64,000 nt of DNA from Membranipora membranacea (taxonomy: Eukaryota > Bryozoa > Gymnolaemata > Cheilostomatida > Membraniporidae), in NCBI GenBank assembly GCA_914767715.1, contig OU612065.1, positions 36,890,001 to 36,954,000 on the forward strand, read 5' to 3'. The notes below the pieces were generated by a model, which was not told the origin of the DNA, ran no database searches, and was given only the letters and a program-made list of their open reading frames with translations. Each line of letters begins with the position of its first letter. Within the stretch, counting starts at the first letter, position 1. The position numbers and the translations under genes are program-made. This document shows positions 13,932-26,578 of this stretch, in pieces.

Positions 13932-16900
13932 ATGTCAAACTTTCAGGCTAAATCCTTCATAAGTGACATTGAGGATAGCACAGAGGTCATTGACCTACAG
14001 AATGACTTTGACAGGCCGAGGCGACTTCAATCCAAACTACAGGACACGTCTCCTGTACCCTCCAACTCTTCCCGGTCCAGTCAGAGTAAACATAATGGTA
14101 CCCGGTCTAGCCGGGGTGACCATGACTCTTCACGTTCTAGCAAGGGAGATCGGGCCAGTAAGATGACTCCCATTATGATGGAGAATGGGAGCACCTCACA
14201 ATCAGATTTCTTACTCAGTGGGATATTTGGAGTCGAAGACAAAACATATGATGTTAATCTATACAATTCTTGTGTGGTGCTAACGATCGTCGGAGGAGGG
14301 AAGCTAAAAAGTAACTATGAAAACTTTGTTTAATTTTCTCTAAATCATCGAGGACTTGTGAATTGATAGTGGACATGAAAAAATGAAGCTATTTGGGGAG
14401 CCAATCTGGCAGGTTTCATGCTCAAACAATTAATTTGAAATTAAGATTTACAAACTTCCTTACCGGTGATGAGCTTGTAATGTCTTGGCGATGCATTTCT
14501 GATGTATGCAAAAATTTGAAACCTGTGTTCCATGGTGATATAACTCTAATTCTGACTATTACTTAATATTCTTTCAAGCTAATTACTTATGATCAAATTT
14601 TTTATGCTGACTACTTGATTTACAGGCAATGAGGGAAAGCGTATGAGCGTCAAGCGAGTTGATGGCGATAAGATTGAAATATCCATAAAAGACTTGTTTG
14701 GAGTGACAATTAAACGCCAAAAACCTAAATCTTCCAAGAAACCTGGATTATGTCAAGGTCTAGAACTTCATACATATTCAGAAAAAGATGCAAACAGAAT
14801 GAAACATAAGGCTATTTGGCTGGCCCACCCCAGCGAAGAAGTCTGTACGAGGTGGTACACCGCTATTAAAGGCAGATTGAACAGTAAGCTGGCAATCATA
14901 GCATGGCTTTATCAGTACTTATGACTTTTCTCATAAAACTTGTAATTGAAGATACTGTTAATCTCTTGTAAAGGAAATATCATGTTGTTATTTGAGTTTT
15001 GATGTATTGGGTATCTGATTAGCTGTTAGCGTGATATTGTTGTGATCATGTGAATGTATTCACTAGAAAACTAGGGTGCTGATTTGCGTCACAGCTTTAT
15101 TTTAATTCAGATTAAACAGCCAGTTAGAAATAGACATTGATATTCTACCCATGTCAATTCAAGAATTCATTTTCTTGATTCATCCGTTCACATGCCGTTC
15201 AATGTTGTAGCTATAACTGGACGACCAAGAACTGCCCGCTTTTACATGGCTCTATCAGGCGGATCAGAGGCTGAGTTTCATTCCAAAGTTTCTCCTATAC
15301 TCGATGGTGCTGGTCTTGAGCATTATGTCATGAGTAAGTTATCTCTTTTGCCCTTAGATGTGGCTTGTGTGCTTCTTTTCTTTTCAATGGAGGGGGGGTA
15401 GATTTGAAAATTGAGCGCCACCTCAGATGGGCAGAATAACAGCTTAGGCACATACACCATTCTTGGAGCAGTTGAGTCTGTTGATAAATAAAAATCACTA
15501 CGGATCTCAGTCAGATTGGAAAAAACTATTTGTATTTCATCGCATATTGTGATGTAATATAATTATTATTCTGAGTTCAAAAAATTTGTTGTTCTAAACT
15601 AGAATGGGTAATTTGATCTACTTTAGGGTTAGTTATATGCTCTTGATACACAAACGATGCTAACTCTTTTTTTCCTCATTTCTTTAGAAGGACATGACTA
15701 TGAAAAGATAATCAAAGATATAGAGAAGGCAGATCTGACTCCCTTTGACTGGTGAGTCTCGTGCTAAGTCTGAGTCTAACTAGCAGATGATATTTTACAG
15801 GTCAATGCGTTGAATTCATCAAATCATCATTAATTATTGACCCTCTTGTATTGACGATGAAGTTTTTACTGGACATGTTGTAAAATTTTGTCCTACTCCT
15901 TACCATTGATACATAAGTCCCGCAAACCTTCATGTAATATTGTTATTTTATGATGATAATATCTTATAATTTATAATAAAATAGATTTGTTATGTACAAA
16001 ATTAAGATAACATAAGACTGGTGGTCACAAGCCTTATACCATTTTGCTGTTAGAGGGAGTTGTGAAGCTGCCATTTTTATTTATTACATTTTTTCAAATT
16101 AAACAGAATAAACCCCTGCCAACATTCCATCAATATTGTAGAGATCCGATAAAACTCGGGTCTGTAATGACCTGGCAAAAAACTTTACACTCAATCCAGA
16201 AATGGAGCAGTGTGCTGACCTGTATTCAACACTCTCTATGCTGACTGGTATTCAATGATCTCTACGCTGACGTGTAAAGATTGATCACTATATATTCCGC
16301 TGTCTCTACTTTGTAGTATACTTGTGGCTGGTGGCGATACTTTGGTGCATACAGTAGTCAATGCAATAGTGAAGAAAGCTCAATTTGACAACGGTATAGT
16401 ACTGGGTGGAAAGGAAAGCCTAGAGCAGTGTGTGCAGCCTATAGGTGTTATTCCCTGCGGAGTATCCAATGTTATCGCTCACACAGTACATGGTTCTAGT
16501 GATATGGTGACAGCCGCTCTCGATATCGTCTATGGTGAGTAAAGATAACCCTGAAGAGCAAAGTATTTGAAGAAGGAAAGGTTTGCCATTTTGAGCAGAC
16601 TTTGATGTGAAATTTATTTCTAGCTTAGGCAACCTCATTTTACTTAAGATATGCTTTCACCTTGGATTGTGAGATATTACACCCAAACTAGCTTAATTAA
16701 ACTCTAGAGTCTAGGGGATAGTTACTCTCTTAGGGTAAACCTTGAGAGAGCTAAATTTTCAATGGTAAGGTTGACTCAGAGATAGAGCCCGGAGATAGAA
16801 AATGATCCTAGTAGGAAAAAATCTTGCATCGTAGATCGGCTATATTACTTTTTTTATTTCCTTCCGTTTCTGTAACCATTCTAAGGGTTCAATTACTTAT

Positions 16901-19900
16901 AAGTTAAAACGAAACAATTTAACAACTTATATATATGTATGATCATTCGTAAAGCATCTCCCAATATTTTTTGCAGCCAGAAATTTTACTGTGTTAGAGT
17001 AAACAATTTTCTTGCTGTGGCGTATTCAGATTTCATGAATTTTCCCCATTACTCACACAGCCAGCATGTAAATAGAGCTTGATTAGCAATTTTGTCTCTG
17101 CGGAAATTTAGCCTTAAAGCGGCGAACCATGGATCGCATGATAGACCCCCACCCTTTTATAGACACTTTCTAAGCGATGGACGGAATTTATCCATGGTCC
17201 AGGAACAGGAAACGCGGAGTCAATATTATTGACACCCATCGATGTAGATATATTTATACCATTTCAACTTCATGTTACCCCTGATTTTCCCAACACATAA
17301 CAAGACCTGTGTACTGTGAAATTTATGTAAAGTTTTATGCTTCATAAAAGTATTGGTTGTGGAACTAGAATTATGTTAAATGCTATAGGAATATACCCTG
17401 TCCCTGAGATCATAATATCTAACTATAATAGCATGTCATAAATCTTTATTGGACCTGAAAAGAGTTTTGGATAACACATGATTTTATTTCAGTCCAATTA
17501 CTGGTCAGTCACCTTGGCATTATAGCATTCTAGTTACCAATTTATAATATGAATTCTTCAAATATAGAAATGACAAATCAAATTTCAAAGCATTCTTTGG
17601 CGACCTGTATATTCACCTGATGCAGTCATGATAATGGTGAGATTTTAACAATGTTTAAATATTTTGAATATTCACCTTATTTAAAACTGTCTAATGGGCT
17701 AATCACATTCGTTGACAGGTCGTACTTTGATGTCAGATATACTCTCAGTATCACACTCCACAGGTAGTTACTTCCAGTTTGCATTCTCCGCTCAATATGG
17801 CTTCGGATCTAACATCATGGAGTCTATGAATAAAGCTAAACTGGTGGCTAATAAATATCAAATAGCTATAGCAAAGGGACTCACCAAAAATAATCTCAGG
17901 TAAAATTTGTAAATGTGATGATAGGAGGATTAAATTGGAGGCAGACTTAACATCTAATCTCAGGCTTACATTTAGCCTCAGGTTGACCCTCCCCCCAAAC
18001 CAGCTGAGGCTACCTTCAGCCTCACCTCCACAATAGTCGAGGAGAGGTACCACTAATGTGAACGGAAGCTGAATAATTCCAAATATGGATGGATCCTCAT
18101 TACATTGTTGGTTCATGTTGGGTCTAGTTTATCTCACATTCTTTAGGACCCACTGTGACAAGTTTAGCCGAGCAGTCTATGTCTCACTTCCATTTTTCTT
18201 CTTTTATTTCATGTTTTTCCTTGCTCTAGCACATTCGGAAGAACATCATTTTAATGATGAAAATTGTTGTCAATAATACTAAAAAAGATGTTCTGACAAG
18301 GTTCAAGAGACATTGACATGTTCAAACCTTACATGTTAAAAAGATATACAAGTTCAATATTGTAACATCTGGATTTGTTGACAGTATGGCCATGCTTGGG
18401 CGGTACACAGTGAAAAACTTAATATAATACTACTATGTTAGGTGACTGGCCATCATTTGGGTCTTTTGATTAGCACATCTGATCAATATCATGTTATTTG
18501 CTAACTCAAATACTTAAACTTTGTCCCGGAAGAGGAAATTCACAGCCAACAACCCGGACAGAGTTTAAGCACTTAAATTAATTGAACGCAAGCTTAAGTT
18601 CTGTAGAATTTGGTTTAATTTGCAGGGCGTATAACTGTGATGTAAGATATAAGTCAGCCCCCGCCTCGTTTGGTAATCCTAGCGATGGTAAGGAGTGTAG
18701 ATCTGGGTGTTCTGTATGTAATAATGACAGCTCTACACCTTGTCCTGATGGTACTAACTTCTCAGACCCCCTACAGGAGTTTGATCCTCTCGATAGCTCT
18801 AACACCAGCAGCCAACTTACAGGTAAATAAAAATAGTCAACTTACAGGTAAATACCACCTAGTTCTAAACTCACAAAATAACAGCAGTCAGCTTACAGGT
18901 GTTCTGTCATTTAGAATAAAAGATTCATTAGCTGATGATCTCAGATCGGAATTGGTAGCAAATTGAAACACTTAACTAGCTATCTTGGATTACCCCTATC
19001 CTAAATCAGTCAGTTTGGCTCAGTGGTAAGCGTGTCTGCCACTTGACCAGCCGGTTGTGGGTTCACTGATCACACAGTCCCTTCAGATCAGTACTATAAA
19101 AAGGGAAGCCTTCTGTATGTACAACAACATCGTGCATGCAGATAAAAGAACCCTCCTGTATGGTATAGCTCTATACAGGAGGATGCTGTCATCAACCACT
19201 GCAGCTCCAGCCTTGTAGCGATATGCTTCACGCTGGGCTACAGCTGTTGAAAAGTGGCACTAACGACTCGGAAACCTAATCGTCACTATACACCTCTTCC
19301 TAAGCAGCACCTCGGTGCAGTCATCGTCTACATAGACGGATAGCAACATTAACTTAATTAATACTTGATACCTAATACCTAATACCTATCCTACAACCAT
19401 TTTCATATCTATTATATCTCATTATAACTCACAAATACTGCTTCCATCTCAAATATACCCGATATTAGCTACCAATATCACTTTTATGTCCAGCAAGTAT
19501 GTACATATCTATATATGAACATATCAAGATATTAAACTTGAATGATCACATTCATGGCCTGAAAATCCTATAAAACACAAAAACTTATCGTATTTTTCCC
19601 TCTATCTGCCTCTCGCTTTCCTTGAGTTAAAGTTCTAAAAACCATTAAATGACAGTATGGGTTAGGTGTCTAGAATTATGAGGGGGGGGGGGGGCATAAT
19701 TCTAGTTAATTAATTCTGGCATCATGCAACAATATGGTCACCATTGTCACATGGTCTCATTTTCTATTTGTAGAATTAGCGTTGTCAGATACGAGAGATG
19801 CTGATATTATAAAAGGAGAATTTCTGAGTGTATCGCTGTATGCGACCTGCTCACCATGTGATATGGCACCGCGAGGTCTCTGTAAATACACTCATATCGC

Positions 19901-22900
19901 TGACGGCACAATAGATCTGGTCACAGTCAAAAACATAGAGAGAAAAGAGTTTATGAGATTTATCAAACGCATTGGAAACTCCAAAAATCAGGTTTGCCAT
20001 TATAATGCAGTAGTGTACTTTTACTTTGTAATGAGTACAAATGCGTTCGCATTTTAACCTAAATGCTCATCCCATGTATCAATTTGGCTTAAAACCAACG
20101 TCACGTCGAATCACTATGTTTCCATCTGTCGATGTGACGTTGGTTTTAAGCCCAATCGATACATGGGATTAGCATTTAGGTTCAAATCGCTGCCGCGGCA
20201 GATCTCTTTTCATGTTTTTCATCATGGAAATCGTTAGCATTCAATATTGGAAATGGAAGTGGACAACCCATTTGAAGCATGGAGCCATAGTGATTCACTG
20301 ATACGATCATAAGGATTAAAACGGTGCTGATAATACTTTTAACATTTAACATCATATTCATGGGGCTAGTAAAGTATATCGTTGTCTAATACTGACTATT
20401 TTCACTTTAGATCCTTTTTTCTTTCCCGGTGTGACTCAAAGATGTAGAAGTGTATAAGCGCTGTATTGGAGGGTTGAGATTGAAAATTTTCAAGTGTACC
20501 AATCAGACTATTTACTCACCACTACATAATATTGATTCCTGTTGTAAAACTAGATAATTAATATTGTAGCTGGATTTTCCGTTTGTGGAGAGTCATCGGG
20601 TAAAAGAGGCAGCGTTTCACATAAGGATGCCTGTCAGCTGGAGTTATAGAGATAAAGATTACTCAGAAATCAATGACCAAGCTAAGCAGTCTAAATCAAG
20701 GATGCAGGTAAAATTTTTACAATCTGGCCTTTATGTATGCGTTTATAGTTTGAATGCTCAGACACTAATCAGGTGGCTGGTAGTGGCACTCCATAATCAA
20801 TCTACTGCCCCACCAATTGGGGCGGGTTGATAATCAAAAAACCCCAATCCCGACAACCTGGCAGCGTTTGTATTGGGTCATCCTGAAGGAGGGATTCCCA
20901 AATAAGAAGTTTTCTAACAAATAATATCAGCACTTCTGTTTTAGGTCATTATTCCTCACAGGATAGTCACAGAGATTTGGAACTTAGGCCTATAGATAAA
21001 AACAGACATGGGGAATCCATATATTTGGTTAGATTTATTCCTGGGGCCTCCAAATACACACAATCTTTAAACTACCATGATCAGAACATTAGACATTGTA
21101 ATATGTTGTGTGTGAATTCGAATTAGAATTTGTACAGTGTAGAAGTTGTCCACCTAATTTAATTCTCAAGACATCGATTTTGTAATGATGCAAAATTTCA
21201 AGTCTCATTCCAAAATATGAATTTGAAGTCAAGGTTGCGTAATACACACTACTTGATGATGAAGATGATCCTTATGAGCTTTAATTAGCCAAGGAACTCT
21301 GTATTTCATGTATTGATGCCTGTCTGTTCGTCTGTTGATTGTGATAGTTCCTTCATGATATTGTGTGTGACGAAGAAGAGGTAGTAAGTATTTAATTGCT
21401 GGTAGAGAGGAGTGAGTTTCCTGCTAATAACAGTAATTTTTGCTAATTTGATAAAACTATTTGTAATATTTTCCCATTCCTTAGATTGCTAGACAGCGGA
21501 AGTATATAACTGATATATTCTCATTTCACTTCTTTTCCATGTGGATGATAGCATGAAAATATCCCATCTTTTTTAAACTCTCAGTTTTTATTTTAAAATG
21601 GAGGTGAAGTTTAAGGCCATGCTGCAGGTTACCACATACCTGACAAGTCTCCCTTTTTGGTAGGGAGCCTCCCAGTTTTTAGGGGTATTTCCCACCTCCT
21701 CCCTATCTCCCTTTTTCCTCCCTTTTTTCAGCTTCCTTCACCCAGAAGACTTTTTAAGCTTCTTGTTGCAAGAAAAACTATGTTTTCCTACCCCCACAGT
21801 ACATATACCTAGATACCATCTCTCCTCGTTCGGATAAAGTGCAACAATATAATTTGTAAAATCAGGGTAAATTATGCATTTCATAATATGAACGCTCTAG
21901 TTTTGGCTTAAAACAAATGACAACAATGGCCAAATTACACCTTCACTGCGGGACGCGCAGAGTGGTTCTATGGGTCGGGAGTTCGACCTCCTGATTTCTT
22001 GGTCTACCAACTTGTCATGTATGGGTTACCACTCAATGGCTACATATTTGATGAATAATATTGTGGTAATGGTGTGTTCACAAATGCAAAAATTAAAGTT
22101 AAGGTTTAATATCCGCTTTGAAAAGCTACAGCTCTATCCAAATACTCCTACAGGGCACAACTCTTATTAAGTTGCCTCCTCTGGTACCTACTGAGTGGAA
22201 CACAGCTCCTCACCTGAGAATGTTATGAGATAAATACTCAAATGTTACTAAGTCTGGGTCGTAGTTAGAGGCGTATAGGTTTCACCTTTGCCATAATAAT
22301 GATATTGATGAAAGAAGTGAACATCCAAATTAGGGTAATTAATTCAACAATTAAAATATTGAATGTCTTTGTCACTCCAATGAACTCTCATTGGTCACAC
22401 TTCGCTGAAATTTTATTTTTAATGAAACATGAAGTGTTTCAAACCCCGGCCAACACTGGGAGTTGTTCCCTTAGTAATAACGAAGGATATCACTGCATTG
22501 CATACTTTTGATCCTGATTATATTGATTATGGCCATTCAATTAAATGTCCTGCCAGAAAAGCACGTTGCAACAAATATCTCTTATTCGTCAAAATGATTT
22601 AAGGTATTTGGTTTGTTCATAACCTGATAATGCTTTCATTTGGAAAGGCTACATCAGATGGAAACAAGGAGACATCCAGATCCAGATGTGTTACAAACTC
22701 TTACATTCTCTTGCAGCCTTCAGCTACAGAAGATACTATAAAAGTGATAGCTGATGGTGAGGCGACAGTCATATCTGATCTGAGGATGGACGACTCTAGT
22801 GATGACGATGATATGAGTGTCAACAATAATAACTCAAGTAGAGCTAGCTCTGGTAAAAATACAACCAGCGGAGCCACCTCCTTATCTGGTGATCAGGTAG

Positions 22901-24702
22901 GCAGATAGAACTTCATAATACTATAGCTGATATTTCTCTATGTCTATGATAGTATAGTATTATAAGCTGATATTTCTCTAACGTCATCCGTTAGCTATGG
23001 CTCAATATGATTTTAACAAGGCTAGGTAAATGCTTGATAAACATTATAACAAAGTTGTGCGACATTATTGCTTCTTTGGTGTGTTAGAGCTGCACTGTAA
23101 TCAATATAGAAATAGCCGAATGTAGCAGAACCTATTGGCGACAGGGTCTTTATATCTGTCATCACTGCAATTGCTCAACATCGTTGGTAGTTGTTGTTGC
23201 TGATTTATAATAGCCGTAGTTTTAAAACTGGAGTTTTTTTTATCGCTATGATAATAGCCAAAAATCCTATGGCCTGTGGTTTCTATGGTTGCGATTATAA
23301 TAATACTCCATCAAATACTCATACCTTACCATTAAATCATCCTTATCTCCTATGTTATAATATACAGTAACCTTAGCTTGTGATCTTCAGTCTGATATTC
23401 ACCACAGTGGGTGTTATCCAGGTCGAGTGGTGTAGTGGTTATCACATCTGCTTAACACGCAGAAGGTCACGGGTTCGAAACCCGTCTTGACCTGACTGGC
23501 TTTTGTTTCTATCAACCTGATCCCATCCGAGTCCCATCAAGCGCCTGGTTAAAGTTTATAGCACCCATTATCAGTTTAGACCCTGCCTCCTAGTTTGCTG
23601 TGGGACACTTGGCTTCTGGTGTCATGTTCCAGTAATTTAATCATGTCACAACTAAGGGTGATTATACTGAATGTCAGCATATCTTTTTAACCAAGGTTCA
23701 AAGTCTACCTTGATAAATCTTGCTCTAGTAAATAATGCATCAACAAGAATGCTGCTTCCGAATCTGATAAAAATAATGGGGATATGCTTCAACTTTTGGA
23801 TGTCTAGTAAAAGTTACAACCAGTACCCTAGCAAGTATCCTTGCATATATTGCAGACTGAGGCCCCAGCAGATGTGACTCCCGCCGCCGGTCAGGTTCAT
23901 ATCATACACAAATACACAGAGACAGACAGGAGACGTAAGAAAGCAAACAAGAAACAGCTGGAGAAGGAAATGAAACAGAAAGCTCGAGAGGAGAAGACTC
24001 TGAGGTCCACGTGGTACCTTGACGCCACACCTTGTCCTGAGATTGACCTGACCTTCAGGTATATACCTCAATGTTTTGACGCTTCAATTCTTCTTCGATG
24101 CTTCGATGTTTCGAAGTTTTGATACTTCGATGCTTCAATACTGTACGTGTTTTACATATTGTTCTTACTTGTGATAATAGTGGTATACTTGATCAAGTAA
24201 TTTGAGGCAATGCTTGTCAACGAATGGTTTGTGTTGAGAACTCATATGTGTTGAACTCATATGTGTTGAACTCATATGTGTTGAACTCATCAAGTATATA
24301 AGATTGTCGCAGTAAAATGTAATTGGATTGCAATGGGACATTTTACTCTTTTCTCCCCTAGCATTTCCCATTGTTCGGTATAATGGTTTGCGTTTTTGGC
24401 CCATTAACATTTCTGTAATGAAGATGTGATTGAGATGCCTGAGGTAGAGGTAGAACTTGGAAACTAATGCAAGTTGCTAAATAAAATCTCTGAAAGATTT
24501 AATTAACTTGCAATGAGATCGATGCACTCACTGCCTGGTAGTGATGTCATCTTACCATCCTACTTTTGTCTTGTATTGATGTATTTTATACCACTAACGT
24601 CTTGCTATTTTTAGAGTGCACCAGAAGTTGGTTACTTTCTACGGCTCAGGGATGAGTCCTGACACCGAAGAGGATGATGTCTTCTGTCTTCCAGCGGTCT
24701 AA
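13932..24702 (+). CDS. CERK: Ceramide kinase, 12 exons, 748 aa
   Basis: Lipid kinase of the DAGK/sphingosine kinase fold. The family phosphorylates ceramide to ceramide-1-phosphate at membranes. Exons: 13932-14310, 14626-14883, 15211-15333, 15688-15751, 16317-16534, 17719-17899, 18626-18822, 19774-19991, 20570-20707, 22717-22896, 23856-24058, 24615-24702. All are GT-AG and all phases match. Residues about 45-80 are Ser/Arg-rich. A PH-like region covers about 93-212. The catalytic core (about 215-410) has GGDT at 280-283 and GVIPCGVSN at 318-326. The CERK-specific CxxxCxxC (CRSGCSVC) is at 432-439. ADGTIDLV and FVESHRVK blocks match the CERK C-lobe. An acidic/basic linker (593-719) precedes a last strand VHQKLVTFYGSGM, which aligns with the human C-terminus. 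It is longer than human CERK (537). GGDT replaces the usual GGDG. The first exon starts at an acceptor (13924) with an open frame, so an upstream exon is possible. CERKL is less likely because the Cys motif is present. Confidence 0.92.
18806..18904 (+). repeat. Triplicated splice-donor-like motif at end of CERK exon 7
   Basis: CAnCTTACAGGT occurs three times, with GT at 18823, 18848 and 18899 (spacing 25 and 51 bp). The first two copies share CAACTTACAGGTAAAT. Only the first donor keeps the reading frame into exon 8, because reading past it meets TAA at 18828. Later donors would give a truncated product. Confidence 0.7.
19009..19392 (+). mobile_element. tRNA-derived SINE in CERK intron 7
   Basis: The tRNA-like head has an A box (TGGCTCAGTGGTAAGCG, about 19016-19032) and a B box (GGTTGTGGGTTCACTG, about 19053-19068). 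A non-tRNA body follows, containing GCAGATAAAAGAACCCTCC and a small stem (CTGTATGGTATAGCTCTATACAG). A short repeated tail (TACCTAA units, about 19370-19390) ends it. The head lacks a proper acceptor stem, so it is a SINE rather than a tRNA gene. It lies on the same strand as CERK. Confidence 0.75.
19670..19705. repeat. Poly-G tract in the loop of an 11-bp inverted repeat
   Basis: CTAGAATTATG (19670-19680) and its exact reverse complement CATAATTCTAG (19695-19705) bracket A plus 13 consecutive G. It lies within CERK intron 7. Confidence 0.9.
20056..20182. mobile_element. Palindromic MITE-like element in CERK intron 8
   Basis: Arms of about 53 bp (20056-20108 and 20130-20182) begin and end with AACCTAAATGCT / AGCATTTAGGTT and differ at only a few positions. 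The loop is about 21 bp. There is no ORF of its own. It begins about 65 bp after CERK exon 8. Confidence 0.8.
21950..22200 (+). mobile_element. Possible degenerate tRNA-derived SINE
   Basis: GCGCAGAGTGGTT followed by GGAGTTCGACCTCC resembles A- and B-box sequences of a decayed tRNA head. The downstream body has no clear tail. This is a weak call. It lies in CERK intron 9. Confidence 0.3.
23421..23492 (+). tRNA. tRNA-Val (anticodon AAC)
   Basis: This 72-nt cloverleaf has acceptor stem GGTCGAG/CTTGACC (one G-U), anticodon stem TCTGC/GCAGA with loop TTAACAC (anticodon AAC), and T arm ACGGG-TTCGAAA-CCCGT. The A box (TGTAGTGGTTATCAC) and B box (GGTTCGAAACC) are intact for internal Pol III transcription. 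There is no intron, and CCA is not encoded, as expected in eukaryotes. It is embedded in CERK intron 10 on the same strand. The intact stems set it apart from the SINE heads elsewhere in the window. Confidence 0.93.
24068..24141. repeat. Degenerate CTTCGATG-type short repeat
   Basis: Roughly 9-bp units (CTTCGATGC, CTTCGATGT, CTTCAATTC and similar) run through the start of CERK intron 11. Confidence 0.6.
24230..24290. repeat. 15-bp minisatellite, about 4 copies
   Basis: The unit TGTGTTGAACTCATA is repeated about four times with one variant. It is in CERK intron 11. A reading frame crosses it but there is no reason to think it is translated. Confidence 0.85.
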
Positions 24703-26578
24703 GATACACATGAAAATCGACGTCAACATTCACAATGATGTACTCAGGAGATATCTAGACTTATTAGTGTTGGATCTTCACCTGTTGGATGTTTATTATA
24801 TTGCTCCGACGAGTTCTGTACCTGCAACAGTATGCAAAGCTTTCAGAATATATTTTACTCATAAGAACACGGCCCTCCTAATAGAGGATTTGCATCTCCT
24901 TGAAACATGATCTGGAAGTTTGACTAGCAAGCTGATGTAAGCTTAGTTTTTAAATGACATAGTTTGCGTATTAGTTTTGTAATTTTTGCGTACTTTATTA
25001 CGTGACCTCATCACCTTATCCTATAATCATTATTATTACTGCGTCTCTTCAAACTTATTCCGTCCACAACTACTTCTTTTACAGTTTGCATTCATGAGAA
25101 ATGTGCAAGTTTTCATGAATATTTATTTTTGTATAATATAATTTAACATAATATAATATAATAATAATCTTCTGAAATTGATCAATGATTGTCTCAATAG
25201 TTGTTTCGGGTGAATTAAAGCAAAACTTTGTGAGATTCTATGGCGAAGTTCACAGTAATTGATACACAATCCGCATTTAGCTGCTGTGCATAGGTGTGTC
25301 AGTGAGATTAAGTCAATCCACTCCCAGAAACACTAGTAGTGGCAGTAATAGCCATGACTAATATCAGGCTTTATGAACATTTATATTGTCAAATAATTAA
25401 GCAGCTGTATAACATGTTATCAAAATAGATAAGGATCCAATGTTATACCATGTCTTCAATCCCAGCAAATCTGAGCTGTCTTCTCCTGAGATAAAGCTCT
25501 TCAGGACACAACATCCTTGACCTTCACGTGTGATGTGCTGACCTCTTGACCGAGCTGACCGAGCTGACAGAGTAAGGCTGTACATGACAGATTAGGAGTA
25601 GTATCCCTAAAGTTATGAAATTCTACAGACTGTGTCAGGATTGACACCATAACAAGAATAAGTGCCAGTGATCAATCAATATTGGATGTAGGTGTCGGGA
25701 ACCTATTGGCAAGGCTGCACCATAGACTCAATAATATTATCATTATTATTGTTATTAAGTCTATGGGCTGCACCCTTAACCCCCAGATTACTCCTGACTC
25801 CATCATATTATGTTTCAATCACCCCTCCCCCATCCTGCTCAAATAGTACTGCTCTTGACCCTACTGCCATCTGTGTTGACGATGGAGTGTCGCAGGATAG
25901 TCTATAATTATTCTTACTTATAAAAATTAATTAATTAATTAATAATTCTGTAAAATTTCAAATGATGAAAACACTACCGACAAAGCTTGAGTTGTGCCAA
26001 CAAACATTTCAAAACTCTGTTTTAATGTTATTGGCACGCAGCTACTTTCTTTGTTTTGGGAACCCATAACAAAAAAAGGTAGCCACATGACAAAGCAGTA
26101 ATTGTGCCTGATGAAAATCACAACAATAACAATGCGCAAACATCATACATCTAATGAACAATAAGTTGAGAAATTGATCACAACGCGCTGTCGAATCTGT
26201 TAAAAATTCCTAAATCGAAATCCACTGGCATGTAAAATGTGCTGTAGTAACATTTTATTTATAATACTGTAATACAATACAATATGAGCACAGAAGTCAA
26301 ACTTTGCCGCGGCATGTCTGACTTTCCGATGACGTAGCAAAAAGCACCATTCACTGTGAAGACTTCAGCCCTAGTTGGCAATCAACATATATTGTAAACA
26401 TTAATATATATATATATGTCATCTGTAAAGAAATTCTGGTTGATGTTAATGAGGAAAGTAGACTATATAAATGTATCTGCAAAAGTAAACATACAGTATA
26501 TTGTAATAATCTTTGCTGCAAGCAATTAAAGAGGGACAGTGAAAGTATCAACCAGAAGTGAATGTTATGTTTGGGTCG
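24703..26578. other. 3' flank of CERK and intergenic DNA
   Basis: No gene is recognised. Contents are AT-rich sequence, an (ATAATAAT)-like stretch near 25130-25170 and a TTAA-rich stretch near 25925-25945. The convergent minus-strand membrane-protein exon ends at the right edge. No strong AATAAA signal was found close to the CERK stop. Confidence 0.4.
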
